Positions 8,498 through 15,826 of a stretch of 43,573 bases of DNA are shown here, piece by piece; the stretch's first letter is position 1, and each line of letters begins with the position of its first letter. Position numbers and translations under genes: made by a program. This stretch comes from Micrococcales bacterium (GTDB taxonomy: Bacteria; Actinomycetota; Actinomycetes; Actinomycetales; Microbacteriaceae), in the NCBI GenBank assembly GCA_947452235.1, contig CANGBK010000007.1, positions 1 through 43,573 of the forward strand, in the 5' to 3' direction. The notes under the pieces are model-generated. The model was not told where the DNA came from. It did no database searches and saw nothing but the letters and a program-made list of their open reading frames with translations.

Positions 8498-9045
8498 TAG
8501 TTACTCCCCTCAACACCTCGACGCCAGAATTCAACATTTGTTTTAGTCAGCAAGTAATCCTCGAAGTGGCGATTCGTGATGGCACCTTCGCAACGCCTAC
8601 GTCGAATCAGCTTGATTGCTTCGGCAGCGGTATAACCTTCACGGATTAGAACCAGAGCCATCACTAACCCTGATCTATTCATACCAGCCTGACAACGAAT
8701 CAGAACTCGTTTACCTGACTTCCAGTCCGCGTGTGCTTCTCTAACCATGAAGTGAAGATCACGTTCAGGATCAATATCAGACATGTCACCATCAAGGAAT
8801 GCATAGCGAAGTTCTTTGACTTTAGCTCCAGGAGCATTCGCTCGAACATATAAAGTTGCAACGGTGTCGAAGTCTTTGTTGGTTACTAAGCCGGATACTC
8901 CGATGTCCCATTTAGCTCTAGCTGATAACTGACTTAGGTCTTCATTCAGATAAGCACCAATGACGTCGTAATCATCGGTTCCACCTTGATAAAGACCAGG
9001 GACGATTTCATCCCAAAGAGTGTTTGGATAATAAGGTTTAGCCAT
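8497..9045 (-). CDS. Dual-specificity-type protein phosphatase
   Basis: 182 aa. The PTP signature C-x5-R is intact: C118-QAGMN-R124 followed by S125, in RCQAGMNRSG. C118 is the nucleophile and R124 binds phosphate; an Asp in FLDGDMSD (D85 or D87) is the likely general acid. The size and compact fold suit a dual-specificity (DSP) phosphatase rather than a low-molecular-weight PTP. The C-terminal element EAIKLIRRRRCEGAI is also DSP-like. It overlaps the HDAC-like gene by 8 nt and the next gene by 1 nt, so all three should be made together. A phosphoprotein or nucleotide substrate cannot be told from sequence. Confidence 0.9.
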   Translation of the reverse strand: MAKPYYPNTLWDEIVPGLYQGGTDDYDVIGAYLNEDLSQLSARAKWDIGVSGLVTNKDFDTVATLYVRANAPGAKVKELRYAFLDGDMSDIDPERDLHFMVREAHADWKSGKRVLIRCQAGMNRSGLVMALVLIREGYTAAEAIKLIRRRRCEGAITNRHFEDYLLTKTNVEFWRRGVEGSN

Positions 9046-10018
9046 TTTGAACTAACCCCTTTCTAACTTGATTGTAGATAGTGCTAACGACTAAAGCCCA
9101 TGTCTCCGGTGTCTCCTTTAGTGGTTGGTAACCACCGGCTCCACCGATTAGGACTCTTCCGTCTGCGTGCTTAGTTGCCATTTCGGCAACCATGTTGGCT
9201 GCATAGGTGAAACCATCTGCAGTGAATTTGGCTAGCTCAACTAGGTTGCTAGAACCAAAGTGACCATCAGCTCCTGCAGCAAGCAAGATGACATCAGGTT
9301 TGTATGCATCGATGATTACTCTGGCTCCATCGATAGCTTCCTTGAACTCGTCATCGCTAGCACCTCGTCTGAGGTTGAAGTTGTAATTCAATTCAGCTGG
9401 GTGATGCAGTTCACCGGTGCCTGAGTTCTGTAGCCAGGAATCATTCGGATAGGTTGATCCATTGTGGATGCTGATGCATGGCACACCGCTACCGCGTAGC
9501 ATGTGCGCAACACCATCACCCGCATGAATGTCCCAGTCTAAATACAGTGGACGCAATCCCGCATTCTTAAATGCTTTAGCTGCATAAGCCATGTCATTGA
9601 AGACGCAGAATCCCGATGCAGAGCTTGTCTTTGCGTGATGCTTAGCTCCCTGAGGATTAAATGCAACCTTAGAGACACCGCTCAAGATCTTCTCAACTGC
9701 TCTGATAGTCCCACGGAACATCTTGAATGCAGTCTCGCCCATGATTGGCTTTGTGCCATTCCATTGATTTGAAATGCCTTCAAGAACTTCAACAACATAA
9801 TCTTCTGAATGTGTTTCCTTCAGGATTCCTAGATCAGCATCTACGGTTGAATCACTGAAAGGTGCAATAACTTCAACATCATCACGCAGCTGCGCAACCA
9901 ACATTTCTGTTGCCAGCTTTGCTCTAATTGGATTAGTTGGGTGAGATCCATCACCTGGACCCAACAACCAATTTAGATAGTCGTCATGATAGACAACTGT
10001 TAGTTTTTCTTTACTCAT
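9038..10018 (-). CDS. Histone-deacetylase-fold amidohydrolase
   Basis: 326 aa, class I/II HDAC fold as in AcuC and acetylpolyamine amidohydrolases. Active-site residues are all visible: the His dyad H127-H128 in KHHAKTSSASGFC, zinc ligands D163 and H165 in LDWDIHAG and D252 in AAGADGHFG, and the transition-state Tyr Y298 in GGAGGY. It should therefore remove acyl groups from lysine or a small amide. No acetoin or acetyl-CoA synthetase genes are nearby, unlike AcuC loci. It is embedded between a 56-aa gene (8-nt overlap) and a phosphatase (8-nt overlap). This context suggests reversal of a protein modification within the operon. The substrate is unknown. Confidence 0.93.
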   Translation of the reverse strand: MSKEKLTVVYHDDYLNWLLGPGDGSHPTNPIRAKLATEMLVAQLRDDVEVIAPFSDSTVDADLGILKETHSEDYVVEVLEGISNQWNGTKPIMGETAFKMFRGTIRAVEKILSGVSKVAFNPQGAKHHAKTSSASGFCVFNDMAYAAKAFKNAGLRPLYLDWDIHAGDGVAHMLRGSGVPCISIHNGSTYPNDSWLQNSGTGELHHPAELNYNFNLRRGASDDEFKEAIDGARVIIDAYKPDVILLAAGADGHFGSSNLVELAKFTADGFTYAANMVAEMATKHADGRVLIGGAGGYQPLKETPETWALVVSTIYNQVRKGLVQNG

Positions 10019-10181
10019 TTGTTTCTTTCTTTACTTCTGCTTCGCTTGGTTTCATTTTTGAAACAAGCGTTCCGTGCAGCTTCTGAGCCCAGGCCAGAAG
10101 TTCTTCATCGGTCATGTCCGAAATCTTTGGGACACGAGTTAGAAGTACTTCTGCCTGTGGCTCATCACCTTGCTCACTCAT
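10011..10181 (-). CDS. 56-aa acidic/helical small protein of the vWA-HDAC operon
   Basis: A short minus-strand frame fills the gap between two operon genes. Its ATG (10181-10179) shares one base with the upstream stop (TAATG), and its stop (10013-10011) lies inside the HDAC start, in an ATGAGTAA overlap. The product begins MSEQGDEPQAEVLLTRVP and has a central TDEELLAWAQKLHGTL helix and a charged Lys/Glu tail. No family is recognised. The precise double overlap, matching the coupling of its neighbours, is the main reason to call it real. It could be an adaptor or regulatory subunit. Confidence 0.8.
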   Translation of the reverse strand: MSEQGDEPQAEVLLTRVPKISDMTDEELLAWAQKLHGTLVSKMKPSEAEVKKETNE

Positions 10182-10684
10182 TAGCCGAGATCTTCTTCGT
10201 CATCAGACCACACTGGTTCTGTGGCTTCAGATAGGAGAACTCGCTCCTGAGCTGCAAGAGCAAACTGCTCAGCAATAGCAATCTGCTGCTCCTCGGTAAG
10301 CTCATTGGCATCTGAGTGACGAAGCTTGTTGCCGTTAGCATCTAGCAACGGTGATCTAGCCTCATCGTCTTCAACCTGATGCATGGCTGCCCAAACATCA
10401 TTTAGAGCTCTGACAAACTTGGAACCACGGGTTTCATAAACTCTTGATTTGAAGTTGTCATATTGGATATCTCCACCGCGATCTAAGAACCATTCAATGA
10501 AAGGTCCATCACCAACGAAGACTCTGTATGGGTAGTCGCCTTGAGGCGAACGCTTAACTTCCACGTTCGCCTTGGCAGCTAGAAGCTCAAGAGACTGCTT
10601 GTCTCTGGCTCGAACAGTTAGAACACCTGGGTGCTCTTCCTTACGCACGACTGAGATAAATCCGGTGTCAGTGAAAATCCACAT
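10181..10684 (-). CDS. Conserved hypothetical protein (MWIF N-terminus type)
   Basis: 167 aa. It opens directly with a beta strand, MWIFTDTGFISVV, followed by LTVRARD, a short helix and the motif DYPYRVFV...W...GGDIQYDNFKSRV. I recognise this layout from unannotated bacterial proteins but know no function for it. The last third is acidic and low in complexity, ending in DDEEDLG. There is no signal or membrane segment. Its ATG overlaps the vWA stop codon (TAATG) and its stop overlaps the 56-aa gene, so it is firmly part of the operon. Confidence 0.85.
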   Translation of the reverse strand: MWIFTDTGFISVVRKEEHPGVLTVRARDKQSLELLAAKANVEVKRSPQGDYPYRVFVGDGPFIEWFLDRGGDIQYDNFKSRVYETRGSKFVRALNDVWAAMHQVEDDEARSPLLDANGNKLRHSDANELTEEQQIAIAEQFALAAQERVLLSEATEPVWSDDEEDLG

Positions 10685-11985
10685 TATTGACTGTCCTTAT
10701 CTCTAAAGTCATCCTGATCACGCTGAACACGACTGCGATACTCATTCATGCGCTTGCGCTTGATGTTGATATCCTGCATTGAGCTAAACGCCATCAGCGA
10801 ATCAGCCTGGTTCATCATTCTTCTTGATCCTCGAACACCAAGATGCGTGTTGTTCATGAATTCTTGAAGATCGATTCCTGCTGCTTCAAGTAGTGCATCA
10901 GCTTCACGTTCTTTACCCTGCTGATACAAAGCAAACGCTTGCTTCTGAATTTCTTGAATACGAACTAGTTTCAGTTCAGCAAGAATCTCAGGATCACGAT
11001 TCGGCTCAACCCAGTTTTCAGCTGCAACAAGTTCAATCTCAAAAGTTTCATCCTTTGAGATGTTTGTTCCGGTTAGGACATCGAAGTATTCATAAGAAAC
11101 TTTGATTCCTTGCTTAACACCAGGAGTCGATAACTCATGTCCATCGAGAACAACTTCGAAGAACACGTTCTTCTGCTGTCCACTTGAGAGGTCGCCCAGA
11201 GTCGTTTCAACGCGTCCAAAGTGTTTGTTCCACTTCTTCATACGACGACCAGCGATGATGTCCGACTTGCGGCCTAAGAAATCAGGTCCAAGCTGAATAC
11301 TGAAACGAACATCAGTCATAGTTTTCTGCAGAAGACCATCGATCTCCGCCTGCAAACCATTAACTGCTTCAGCTAACTCAATGGCAGCAATGTGATTTCC
11401 TTGACCACCTTCAGCGAGAGCTCCCATTAGGTTCTCGTCATAGCTTTGACCAATACCTATAGTCGATGTTGAGATGAAATGCTCTGTTGCTAAAGTTGCC
11501 ATTCGGCCTAGCTCAGCAGGATCTGTGATTCCAGAATTTGCATGACCATCACTTAGCAAGATGATTGAAGATTCAATACCTCTTGGAAGTGTTGTTGCCT
11601 CGACCAAACCTGCTTTATAGCCAGCTTCAATGTTGGTTGATCCACCGGATTGCAAATTAGCAATCTGGTTGGTGACCCAGTTCATGTCCTGAGACTTGAC
11701 TGGTTTGATTGGAACCTCGACTCTGACCTCATCATCGAAGCTGATCACGCAGATGTAATCTTCTGGATTTAGTCTTGGCAAGGTGTCTAGGATGGTGCTT
11801 TTCACCATTTCTAGCGGTCCGCCACTCATTGAACCTGAGCGGTCGATCACAAAGATCAATGACTTGGTCTTGTGTGCTGCTGCCTCATTAGCTGGGGCAA
11901 CCGATGCAGTGATCTCAAACATGAGACCTAGTTGGGTTGGGTTTCCAACCTGGCACTTATTGTGCTCTAATCGGGTAACTATCAT
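10684..11985 (-). CDS. von Willebrand factor A domain protein
   Basis: 433 aa, first gene of the leftward operon. A complete MIDAS metal site is visible: D48-x-S50-x-S52 in VIDRSGSMSG, T117 in GGSTN and D146 in LLSDGHANSG, so metal-dependent ligand binding is expected. The domain spans about residues 40-225. After it come a beta-rich region (about 225-320) and a helical tail with KLVRIQEIQKQAFALYQQGK. No signal peptide or membrane anchor is seen, so it acts in the cytosol. The start has an excellent ribosome site (AAAGGAG, 9 nt before ATG). vWA proteins often scaffold complexes with MoxR ATPases or kinases, but none is adjacent here. Confidence 0.93.
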   Translation of the reverse strand: MIVTRLEHNKCQVGNPTQLGLMFEITASVAPANEAAAHKTKSLIFVIDRSGSMSGGPLEMVKSTILDTLPRLNPEDYICVISFDDEVRVEVPIKPVKSQDMNWVTNQIANLQSGGSTNIEAGYKAGLVEATTLPRGIESSIILLSDGHANSGITDPAELGRMATLATEHFISTSTIGIGQSYDENLMGALAEGGQGNHIAAIELAEAVNGLQAEIDGLLQKTMTDVRFSIQLGPDFLGRKSDIIAGRRMKKWNKHFGRVETTLGDLSSGQQKNVFFEVVLDGHELSTPGVKQGIKVSYEYFDVLTGTNISKDETFEIELVAAENWVEPNRDPEILAELKLVRIQEIQKQAFALYQQGKEREADALLEAAGIDLQEFMNNTHLGVRGSRRMMNQADSLMAFSSMQDINIKRKRMNEYRSRVQRDQDDFRDKDSQ

Positions 11986-12048
11986 TTATCACATCTCCTT
12001 TAGATGATTGTTTGTGGAACATAACTATAAACCATTTATTTACGCATA

Positions 12049-12062
12049 TTATTCCCGAATAA
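12049..12062. promoter_or_regulatory. Palindrome TTATTC-CC-GAATAA, candidate operator
   Basis: A perfect 6-bp inverted repeat with a 2-bp spacer in the 123-nt region between the vWA operon and the NrtR-like gene. Its left half plus flank (ATTATTCCCG, 12048-12057) recurs at 2193-2202 in front of the nuclease genes. The position suits control of both divergent transcripts by the adjacent NrtR-like regulator. Confidence 0.5.
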
Positions 12063-12066
12063 CAAT

Positions 12067-12084
12067 TGGAATCTTTATATTCCA
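12067..12084. promoter_or_regulatory. Inverted repeat TGGAAT-N6-ATTCCA, candidate operator
   Basis: A perfect 6-bp inverted repeat with a 6-bp spacer, 4 bp downstream of the previous palindrome and just upstream of the predicted -10 box of the NrtR-like gene. A bound repressor would block that promoter, fitting autoregulation. Which of the two repeats is the true operator cannot be decided by eye. Confidence 0.45.
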
Positions 12085-12095
12085 TTTCTGTATGC

Positions 12096-12101
12096 TAATA
12101 T
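12096..12101 (+). promoter_or_regulatory. -10 box TAATAT of a predicted leaderless promoter
   Basis: TAATAT ends 7 nt before the ATG at 12109. No Shine-Dalgarno sequence lies between, so transcription probably starts at or next to the A of the start codon. Confidence 0.5.
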
Positions 12102-12108
12102 TTTATTT

Positions 12109-13017
12109 ATGACCACTGACATCTTTACTTCTAGTGCAGTAGACCTAGTGATCTTTACCGTTGTCGACTCAGACAAACTGTCTAAGCAGCTCTGGGATGA
12201 CTCTCTTGTCTCTTTTGGTCCATACAGGCCAAAATCCCCCGAAGGTCTCTCGCTTTTCGTTGTAACTCTGCCGGCTGATGAAGCCCTATATCCAAACCTT
12301 CATGGCCAAAGAGTTCTTCCCGGCGGCTATTTGGGGAAGGATGAAACTTTGGCAGAAGCATCTAGGCGTATAGCTAAACAGAGGCTTGGTCTTTCTCTAA
12401 ATACCAAGATTAGACAACTGGGAACATTCGATGAACCTAACCGTGACCCAAGAGGTAGAGTGCTGTCATTTGCATACTGGGCTATGGTCGATTTCGTTGA
12501 AATCAGGAAATACCTAGGGGGAAGAGACCAAATAGGGCTTGAACTAGTGAACTCACATCACTACATGAACACCTTCGCTAAGGAGAACTTTCCGCTTTAT
12601 CACTATGACGGTGTTTGCCGTTTTGGTAACAGAACAATGCCTTCGCCCAGCGCTTTGAGAGGTCACGCTAAAACCCTTACGGATCACTTACCTGGTGGAC
12701 GAATCTTGGGTCTAGATCACGACCAAATGGTCTTTTATGCATGGCGAGCATTGCGCCATGCCTTCACAGGAAAACTAGATCCGTTTAGGTTCTTGGGGCT
12801 AAACCCGTTGGGACTAGAGTTTCGGATTTCCGAACTCCATGAGTTCACAGAAATTTGCCGTGGCGAAACTATTCAACGTGACTACTTCAAGAGACAGCTT
12901 CTAAAGAACGAAACATACCTCCTAAACACAGGTAAAACTGATAGAAGTAGGCCAGGTAAACCAACTCAACTGTATAAACACATCAACGACAATCTTGATG
13001 TTACTGATACCGAATAA
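12109..13017 (+). CDS. NrtR-like regulator with degenerate Nudix domain
   Basis: 302 aa: an N-terminal Nudix domain and a C-terminal winged-helix region, the NrtR architecture (NAD-metabolism regulators that bind ADP-ribose or related ligands). The Nudix box starts at G73 with E79, R87, G94 and L95 conserved, but the catalytic glutamates of REUxEE are replaced by I88, Q91 and R92, so hydrolysis is very unlikely. The C-terminal region has the NrtR-like LEFRISELHEFTE, a basic RDYFKRQLL helix and a RPGKPTQLYKH end. It is divergent from the vWA-HDAC operon and likely represses it and itself through palindromes in the shared region. The role as ligand sensor is inference. Confidence 0.85.
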   Translation: MTTDIFTSSAVDLVIFTVVDSDKLSKQLWDDSLVSFGPYRPKSPEGLSLFVVTLPADEALYPNLHGQRVLPGGYLGKDETLAEASRRIAKQRLGLSLNTKIRQLGTFDEPNRDPRGRVLSFAYWAMVDFVEIRKYLGGRDQIGLELVNSHHYMNTFAKENFPLYHYDGVCRFGNRTMPSPSALRGHAKTLTDHLPGGRILGLDHDQMVFYAWRALRHAFTGKLDPFRFLGLNPLGLEFRISELHEFTEICRGETIQRDYFKRQLLKNETYLLNTGKTDRSRPGKPTQLYKHINDNLDVTDTE

Positions 13018-13055
13018 ATACTAGAAACTAAAGCACCCCTAACTAGACTCCTAGC

Positions 13056-13595
13056 ATGAAGAAAATTCAGCACTTTCTAGAAGTATTCATCTTTAGCGCA
13101 AGATGGCTTTTAGCTCCTCTATATCTAGGCTTAGTTGGAGCACTGTTGCTTCTGCTTTGGCGATACAGCATTGAATTTATTGCACTAGCTAATAACATCA
13201 ATAGCGCTGATGCACACCTGTTTACTTTGAATCTTCTGGGTCTTCTTGATCTAGTTCTTCTAGGTAACTTGGTGCTGATTGTTCTGTTTGCTGGTTACGA
13301 GAACTTCGTGAGCAAGATTGAAATTGCAGAAAGATCTGTTGACCGTCCAAGCTGGATGGGAACCATCGACTTCAGTGGTTTGAAGCTAAAGCTTATTGGA
13401 TCTCTTGTTGCTCTTTCAGTTATTGAACTTCTTAAAGACTTCATTGAACTTTCTAACAACGAATCACAAGAAGTTGGCCAAGGGACTATCTGGCGTATCG
13501 TGCTTCACCTAACATTTGTTGTTTCAGGTGTTCTATTTGCTCTTATGGATCGCCTCGGTGAAGTTGGTGGCAAGCACATTACCGCTGGTGATTAA
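13056..13595 (+). CDS. YqhA/UPF0114 family membrane protein
   Basis: 179 aa, closely following the E. coli YqhA pattern: FxSARWLLAPLYLGL at the N terminus, LLGLLDLVLLGNLVLIVLFAGYENFVS in the middle and an HLTFV...MDRL end. Four membrane helices are expected (about 15-37, 55-82, 107-127, 145-165). The family's function is unknown. TAGACT lies 6 nt before the ATG and there is no Shine-Dalgarno, so a leaderless transcript is likely. The gene converges with the next one, sharing 4 nt at the stops inside a hairpin. Confidence 0.92.
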   Translation: MKKIQHFLEVFIFSARWLLAPLYLGLVGALLLLLWRYSIEFIALANNINSADAHLFTLNLLGLLDLVLLGNLVLIVLFAGYENFVSKIEIAERSVDRPSWMGTIDFSGLKLKLIGSLVALSVIELLKDFIELSNNESQEVGQGTIWRIVLHLTFVVSGVLFALMDRLGEVGGKHITAGD

Positions 13596-13614
13596 ACGAG
13601 TATTTCGTTTAATC
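13590..13614. terminator. Hairpin between convergent genes
   Basis: GATTAAACGA (13590-13599) pairs perfectly with TCGTTTAATC (13605-13614) around a 5-nt loop. It contains both stop codons of the convergent pair. No clear U-tract follows on either strand, so it may act as a bidirectional hairpin terminator with modest efficiency. Confidence 0.5.
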
Positions 13615-14095
13615 TAAAAACAGATCTAACTGGGTAGCTGAGGTATTCAGCCCATTCCATGAGTCTTGGTTCACGCCATGCGTAATCGGTTGCAACTTGA
13701 GCTAGGCAAGCCCAATAGAAAACATTCACTAAATCTATTGTTAGATGATTCTTTGTGTCATCTTCAAATACTCTTCCAAGGATTTGTCTAAGCAGAGATG
13801 GAACTTGAGCTAAACCATACTCATGAATTGAATCTAGAACTAATAGTTCTATTTGGTTAGCTCTGTGTGTATTCCAAATAGGTGACGCTTCAGATTTGTG
13901 AATAATCTTTGCTATAGCTAAAGCATTTTTATAGGTAGCGGTATCTAAAGCTAAAAGCAGGGTTAGGAACCGCTCAAGTTCGTAACCTGCAAGTCTTAGA
14001 TCAAGAATGTCTGGGTAATACAGGACTCCAGTAAGTGAAGCTCGACCAGCAGGCGGGTCTAGCCTGACTTGGTCGGGTTCATCGAAATCTTGCAT
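13592..14095 (-). CDS. Hypothetical cytosolic protein
   Basis: 167 aa, no signal or membrane segment and no family recognised. It is mainly helical after an N-terminal acidic segment. Visible stretches include LERFLTLLLALDTATYKNALAI, typed here as two parts: LERFLTLLLAL and DTATYKNALAI. A conserved-looking FYWACLAQVATDYAWREP segment follows near residue 125. The gene is flanked by convergent yqhA and a divergent small membrane-protein gene, so it is probably transcribed alone. Coding potential is supported by full use of the interval between hairpin and promoter region. Confidence 0.75.
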   Translation of the reverse strand: MQDFDEPDQVRLDPPAGRASLTGVLYYPDILDLRLAGYELERFLTLLLALDTATYKNALAIAKIIHKSEASPIWNTHRANQIELLVLDSIHEYGLAQVPSLLRQILGRVFEDDTKNHLTIDLVNVFYWACLAQVATDYAWREPRLMEWAEYLSYPVRSVFRLNEILV

Positions 14096-14155
14096 GAGTA
14101 TATTGTCCTAGGTTGCGAGTATGTTAAAGGTAATAAACAGGAAAAAGGATTATTG

Positions 14156-14464
14156 ATGCGTTATCTGATTGGTGGCTGTGCCAACGTCTTTGCGATTTTG
14201 GCAGCTTTTGTGATCTTTGCTAGCTTGCCTGGCGTGTTCTGGGGGCTTGTTGTTGCCTTTATCGTGATCATCATCTTGGGGATTAGGAATGGAATCAGTC
14301 AGCGCCAAACGAGCAGTGTGAACATTCCTCTAAGTACAGATGAGTCAGGCCTTGAGGATGAGGTTCGTCATCATGAGTATGAGAACAATGATCCAGCACA
14401 AGGTATTCAACATCACGATAACCCGAGTGTTTCAGATGATGAAGAAGATGAGGCTAATCGCTAG
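14156..14464 (+). CDS. Small membrane protein with acidic cytosolic tail
   Basis: 102 aa from the ATG at 14156, chosen because AAGGA lies 6 nt upstream (14145-14149); a longer frame begins at 14069 but would overlap the divergent gene. Two hydrophobic helices (about residues 5-25 and 28-48) form a hairpin, then a polar, His- and Asp/Glu-rich tail ends DDEEDEANR. No family is recognised. The stop overlaps convergent purA by 4 nt within a short GGCTA/TAGCC hairpin (14452-14466). Confidence 0.75.
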   Translation: MRYLIGGCANVFAILAAFVIFASLPGVFWGLVVAFIVIIILGIRNGISQRQTSSVNIPLSTDESGLEDEVRHHEYENNDPAQGIQHHDNPSVSDDEEDEANR

Positions 14465-15747
14465 CCAAGCATGTCATGCAACACGATGGTTGCATCGCGC
14501 GCAGGACCAACACCAATAGCGCTGATTCGACAGTTGCTCATCTTCTCTAGTGCCCTAACGTAGTCCTGGGCATTCTTTGGCAGTTCTTCAAATGTTCGGC
14601 AACCCGTTATGTCTTCATCCCAACCTGGGAAGTTCTCATAAATAGGAATTGCGTGATGGAAATCTGATTGTGACACAGGAACTTCTTCAACACGCTTGCC
14701 ATCAACCTCGTAAGCCACACAAACAGGAATTTCTTTGATTCCAGTTAGAACATCGAGCTTTGTTAAAACAAAATCAGTTAAACCGTTGATGCGAGCTGAG
14801 TATCGAGCAATAGGAGCGTCATACCAACCACAACGACGTGGTCGTCCTGTTGTTGTTCCATACTCGTGACCTGTTTTACGAAGTAGCTCGCCCCACTCGT
14901 CAAATAGTTCGGTTGGGAAAGGTCCGGCACCAACACGAGTTGTGTACGCCTTAACGATTCCAATGACATTCTGGAATAGACCAGGACCAATACCAGAACC
15001 AGTTGCAGCACCACCAGCAGTTGCATTTGATGAAGTCACAAACGGATAGGTTCCGTGATCAACATCAAGCATTGTTGCTTGACCACCTTCGAATAAAACA
15101 TTCTTTCCAGCTTCAATAGCCTGGTGAAGTTCTAGTGCTGTGTCAGCAACGTAAGGCTGAAGACGATCTGTATAAGACAACAACTCTGCAACTATTTCTT
15201 CAGCTCTGATTGCAGCGCGGTTATAGACCTTACTTAGTAACTGGTTTTTCTGAACTAGTGCAGCTTCAACTTTTTGACGAAGAATGGATTCATCAAATAA
15301 GTCTTGAATTCGAATACCAATACGGTTGATCTTGTCTGCGTAGGTTGGGCCAATGCCTCGACCGGTAGTTCCAATAGCTCTCTTACCCAAGAACCGTTCA
15401 GCTGTCTTATCCAGTGAGATGTGATACGGCGTAATCACGTGAGCGTTAGCTGAAATACGTAATTTGCTTGTGTCTATGCCACGAGCATTCAATGCATCCA
15501 ATTCTTCAAAGAGAACATGCAAGTCAATAACAACACCGTTTGAAATCACAGGAATAACACCTGGAGTCAAAATGCCTGAAGGCAGCAAGTGCAAAGCATA
15601 TTTTTCATTACCGATAACAACAGTGTGACCTGCGTTGTTACCACCATTGAATTTAACTACATACTCAATGTGTTCAGCTAAAAGATCGGTAGCCTTGCCT
15701 TTACCTTCGTCACCCCACTGGGCTCCCACGATCACAAAAGCAGGCAT
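14461..15747 (-). CDS. purA: Adenylosuccinate synthetase
   Basis: 428 aa, the usual family length. PurA joins IMP and aspartate using GTP to give adenylosuccinate, the first committed step to AMP. Diagnostic motifs are present: the GTP loop [11 protein letters not shown] near residue 8, [24 protein letters not shown], and a C-terminal guanine-binding KLDVLTG. It starts at ATG 15747. No purine riboswitch is visible upstream. It is separated from the next upstream minus-strand gene by 79 nt containing a hairpin, so it likely has its own promoter. Confidence 0.98.
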   Translation of the reverse strand: MPAFVIVGAQWGDEGKGKATDLLAEHIEYVVKFNGGNNAGHTVVIGNEKYALHLLPSGILTPGVIPVISNGVVIDLHVLFEELDALNARGIDTSKLRISANAHVITPYHISLDKTAERFLGKRAIGTTGRGIGPTYADKINRIGIRIQDLFDESILRQKVEAALVQKNQLLSKVYNRAAIRAEEIVAELLSYTDRLQPYVADTALELHQAIEAGKNVLFEGGQATMLDVDHGTYPFVTSSNATAGGAATGSGIGPGLFQNVIGIVKAYTTRVGAGPFPTELFDEWGELLRKTGHEYGTTTGRPRRCGWYDAPIARYSARINGLTDFVLTKLDVLTGIKEIPVCVAYEVDGKRVEEVPVSQSDFHHAIPIYENFPGWDEDITGCRTFEELPKNAQDYVRALEKMSNCRISAIGVGPARDATIVLHDMLG

Positions 15748-15793
15748 GGCTATCTCTTTTCTGTTTCAGGGGCTCTAAATACACCTTAAGTTT

Positions 15794-15819
15794 AGCCGAA
15801 TAGCTGATTAGATTCGGCT
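15794..15819. terminator. Inverted repeat upstream of purA, possible terminator
   Basis: AGCCGAAT (15794-15801) pairs with ATTCGGCT (15812-15819) around a 10-nt loop, just after the stop of the leftward gene ending at 15827. No U-run follows, so termination is plausible but unproven. Confidence 0.4.
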
Positions 15820-15826
15820 GACCTTA

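Noticed and set aside
10019-10234. Plus-strand 71-codon frame
   Set aside because: It lies antisense to the 56-aa gene and its neighbours, whose coupled starts and stops fully explain the region.
14069-14155. Upstream extension of the small membrane protein
   Set aside because: It would overlap the divergent gene; the ATG at 14156 has AAGGA at proper distance and starts right before the membrane helix.
15748-15826. Purine riboswitch upstream of purA
   Set aside because: The 79-nt region has one simple hairpin and none of the conserved riboswitch core; it is also too short.
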